A program made the position numbers and the translations under genes. Below are positions 4,861 through 6,002 of a stretch of DNA of 6,002 nt, in pieces (the first letter of the stretch is position 1; each line of letters opens with the position of its first letter). The stretch lies in assembly GCA_016187105.1 (NCBI GenBank), contig JACPKK010000007.1, positions 1-6,002 on the forward strand, written 5' to 3'. This DNA is from Candidatus Curtissbacteria bacterium. Its GTDB lineage: Bacteria; Patescibacteriota; Microgenomatia; Curtissbacterales; GWA2-41-24. The notes beneath the pieces are model-generated. The model did no database searches. It saw only the letters and a program-made list of their open reading frames with translations, and had not been told where the DNA came from.

Positions 4861-6002
4861 ATGAAAATCACTGTCCCTACTCATACGTTTAGCGTTAAGC
4901 GTTCAGCGTTAAGCCTATTACTTCTATTTACTATTTTCTATTTACTATTTTCTATTCTTGCTCTCCCCGTCCATGCTGCAGAAAATAAACCTCTCCCCGC
5001 CAACGAGGCAATCAACCAAATCAATCAAGCAGCCATAACTGGAGACTTTTTTGACGACAAAATCTTCAACCTCAATCAAATAGCCGGTACTACCGATAGC
5101 CTCCTGGTCTTATTACTTCATCCCCAAACCAATGCCCTCCTCATCGGTTCCGGCGCTATTGCCGCATCGGGGAAACTTATGGCCTCGCTTTATGGCGCCC
5201 CCCCTGCCTCCGGTGTCCAGTATTTTGCCGGCGAAATCCGCAAGTTTAACCCCGTTCAGCCGGCTTTCGCCCAAACCCGCGATCCCGGAATCGGTTTCAA
5301 CGCTCTTCAGCCGGTTCAAAGGCTGTGGTCTACCTTTAGGAATATCTCCTACGTCGGCTTTGTTCTCGTTTTTATCGTCATCGGCTTCATGGTTATGTTC
5401 CGCTCCAAAATCTCCCCGCAAGCTGTCGCCACCATCCAGGATTCCCTGCCGAGAATTGTCGTTGCCTTAATTCTTGTCACCTTTAGCTATGCAATTGTCG
5501 GGCTGATGATTGATGTCATGTTCGTCTTTTTAAATGTCATAATCACCGTTCTTAAAAATACCGGGAGTCCGGCTATATTAAGCAATGAAGCCGATGTTAT
5601 CTTCCAAAAAAGCGTCTTTGGTGTCGTCTGGGGATCTTGGAGCGACATTATTAGGAAAGTCTTTGAAGCAATCTCAAGTATTATTGGAGGTTTGAAGGTA
5701 CCAGCCGGGCTTGATAATGCGCTTGGGTTTTTTGGCGGTGGTATCGCCGGGATTATCGCCGGTATTGCTATTCTCTTTATCATGTTTCGTGTCTTCTTTA
5801 TGCTTTTAATGTCTTACGTCACCATTATTATCCTAACTATCTTCGCCCCGTTTCTCCTACTATTCCAGGCGCTTCCAGGCAATAACGGCGCCAAAGAGTG
5901 GTTTAAACAATTAGCAGCCAATATCTCCGTCTTCCCGGTTGTCGCCCTCATGTTTCTTTTGGCGGGAATTTTGAGCGGAATCGGAAGCCTAGGGGCCAGC
6001 AG
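4861..6002 (+). CDS. VirB6/TrbL-like polytopic membrane protein, 3' end cut
   Basis: 380 codons are visible and the frame is open at the window edge. Residues 1-39 form a signal peptide (K/R n-region, Leu/Phe core, cleavage after VHA). A polar domain (40-158) follows, with a weakly hydrophobic patch at 80-105. Hydrophobic segments lie at about 160-180, 198-228, 291-311, 312-336 and 354-375. The stretch ISPQAVATIQDSLPRIVVAL and the APFLLLFQALPG...W segment are typical of the large membrane proteins found beside pilin arrays in CPR genomes, as I remember them. By position and topology it corresponds to the VirB6/TrbL inner-membrane channel of type IV secretion systems. ATG 4861 has no good Shine-Dalgarno (AGGA lies 13 nt upstream); the frame continues back to a GTG at 4822 inside the repeat element. 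VirB4-type ATPase genes would be expected further downstream. Confidence 0.8.
   Translation, partial: MKITVPTHTFSVKRSALSLLLLFTIFYLLFSILALPVHAAENKPLPANEAINQINQAAITGDFFDDKIFNLNQIAGTTDSLLVLLLHPQTNALLIGSGAIAASGKLMASLYGAPPASGVQYFAGEIRKFNPVQPAFAQTRDPGIGFNALQPVQRLWSTFRNISYVGFVLVFIVIGFMVMFRSKISPQAVATIQDSLPRIVVALILVTFSYAIVGLMIDVMFVFLNVIITVLKNTGSPAILSNEADVIFQKSVFGVVWGSWSDIIRKVFEAISSIIGGLKVPAGLDNALGFFGGGIAGIIAGIAILFIMFRVFFMLLMSYVTIIILTIFAPFLLLFQALPGNNGAKEWFKQLAANISVFPVVALMFLLAGILSGIGSLGAS
4891..4958 (+). repeat. Heptamer arrays inside the signal-peptide codons
   Basis: AGCGTTA/AGCGTTC/AGCGTTA plus AGC (4891-4914) is a 7-nt array that codes for SVKRSALS and so supplies the positive charges of the signal peptide. 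It is followed by a 14-nt unit repeated about 2.5 times (4922-4956), which can be read as alternating heptamers CTATTTA and CTATTTT from 4924. That part codes for the hydrophobic core LLFTIFYLLFSI. Because 7 and 14 are not multiples of three, each copy is read in another frame. Confidence 0.85.

Noticed and set aside
5132..5470. Open frames on both strands within the VirB6-like gene
   Set aside because: They overlap a long continuous frame with clear membrane segments and have no features of their own.

Overview
The window looks like a chromosomal piece from a Patescibacteria/CPR bacterium, probably Microgenomates-like. The basis is gene content and style: a run of small two-helix type IV secretion pilin-like genes followed by a VirB6/TrbL-like membrane protein, many short intergenic repeats containing TCGAAGG-type cores, and several non-ATG or Shine-Dalgarno-free starts. 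TGA is used as a normal stop (genes ending at 2684 and 4782), which argues against the recoded Gracilibacteria/SR1 lineages. The lineage is inferred from memory of such genomes; no search was run.

Layout: 1-103 is a non-coding leader with a T15 tract and small palindromes. 104-3454 holds six consecutive plus-strand genes, all ending in the same module: helix, loop with a conserved Gly-Asp (GD), helix. Their N-termini differ: two Ig-like domains (gene 1), a Cys-rich 27-29 residue repeat plus Pro/Asn linker (gene 2), almost nothing (gene 3), and short tails (genes 4-6). Five of the six have a signal peptide. Gaps are 1, 72, 0, 15 and 5 nt; the 72-nt gap is filled by a long hairpin built from 8-nt repeats. 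3455-3714 is a structured non-coding stretch ending in overlapping hairpins that reach the ribosome-binding site of the next gene. 3715-4782 encodes an unrecognised soluble protein with a C-terminal zinc ribbon. 4800-4857 is an inverted-repeat element. From 4861 to the window end runs a partial polytopic membrane protein of VirB6/TrbL type.

How they may work together: the six pilin-like proteins could build or decorate an envelope-spanning filament or channel with the VirB6-like protein as inner-membrane platform. The Ig-like and Cys-rich ectodomains would be the parts exposed for contact with a host cell or DNA. The ATPases (VirB4/VirD4 type) expected for a complete machine are not in the window. 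The zinc-ribbon gene sits between the pilin array and the platform gene, flanked by repeat elements, and may be an insertion or a cytosolic partner.

The most unusual signals are the six-fold pilin array with diversified ectodomains, signal peptides whose DNA consists of tandem 7-nt repeats, and the octamer-built hairpin whose G.U pairs favour folding in the coding-strand RNA.
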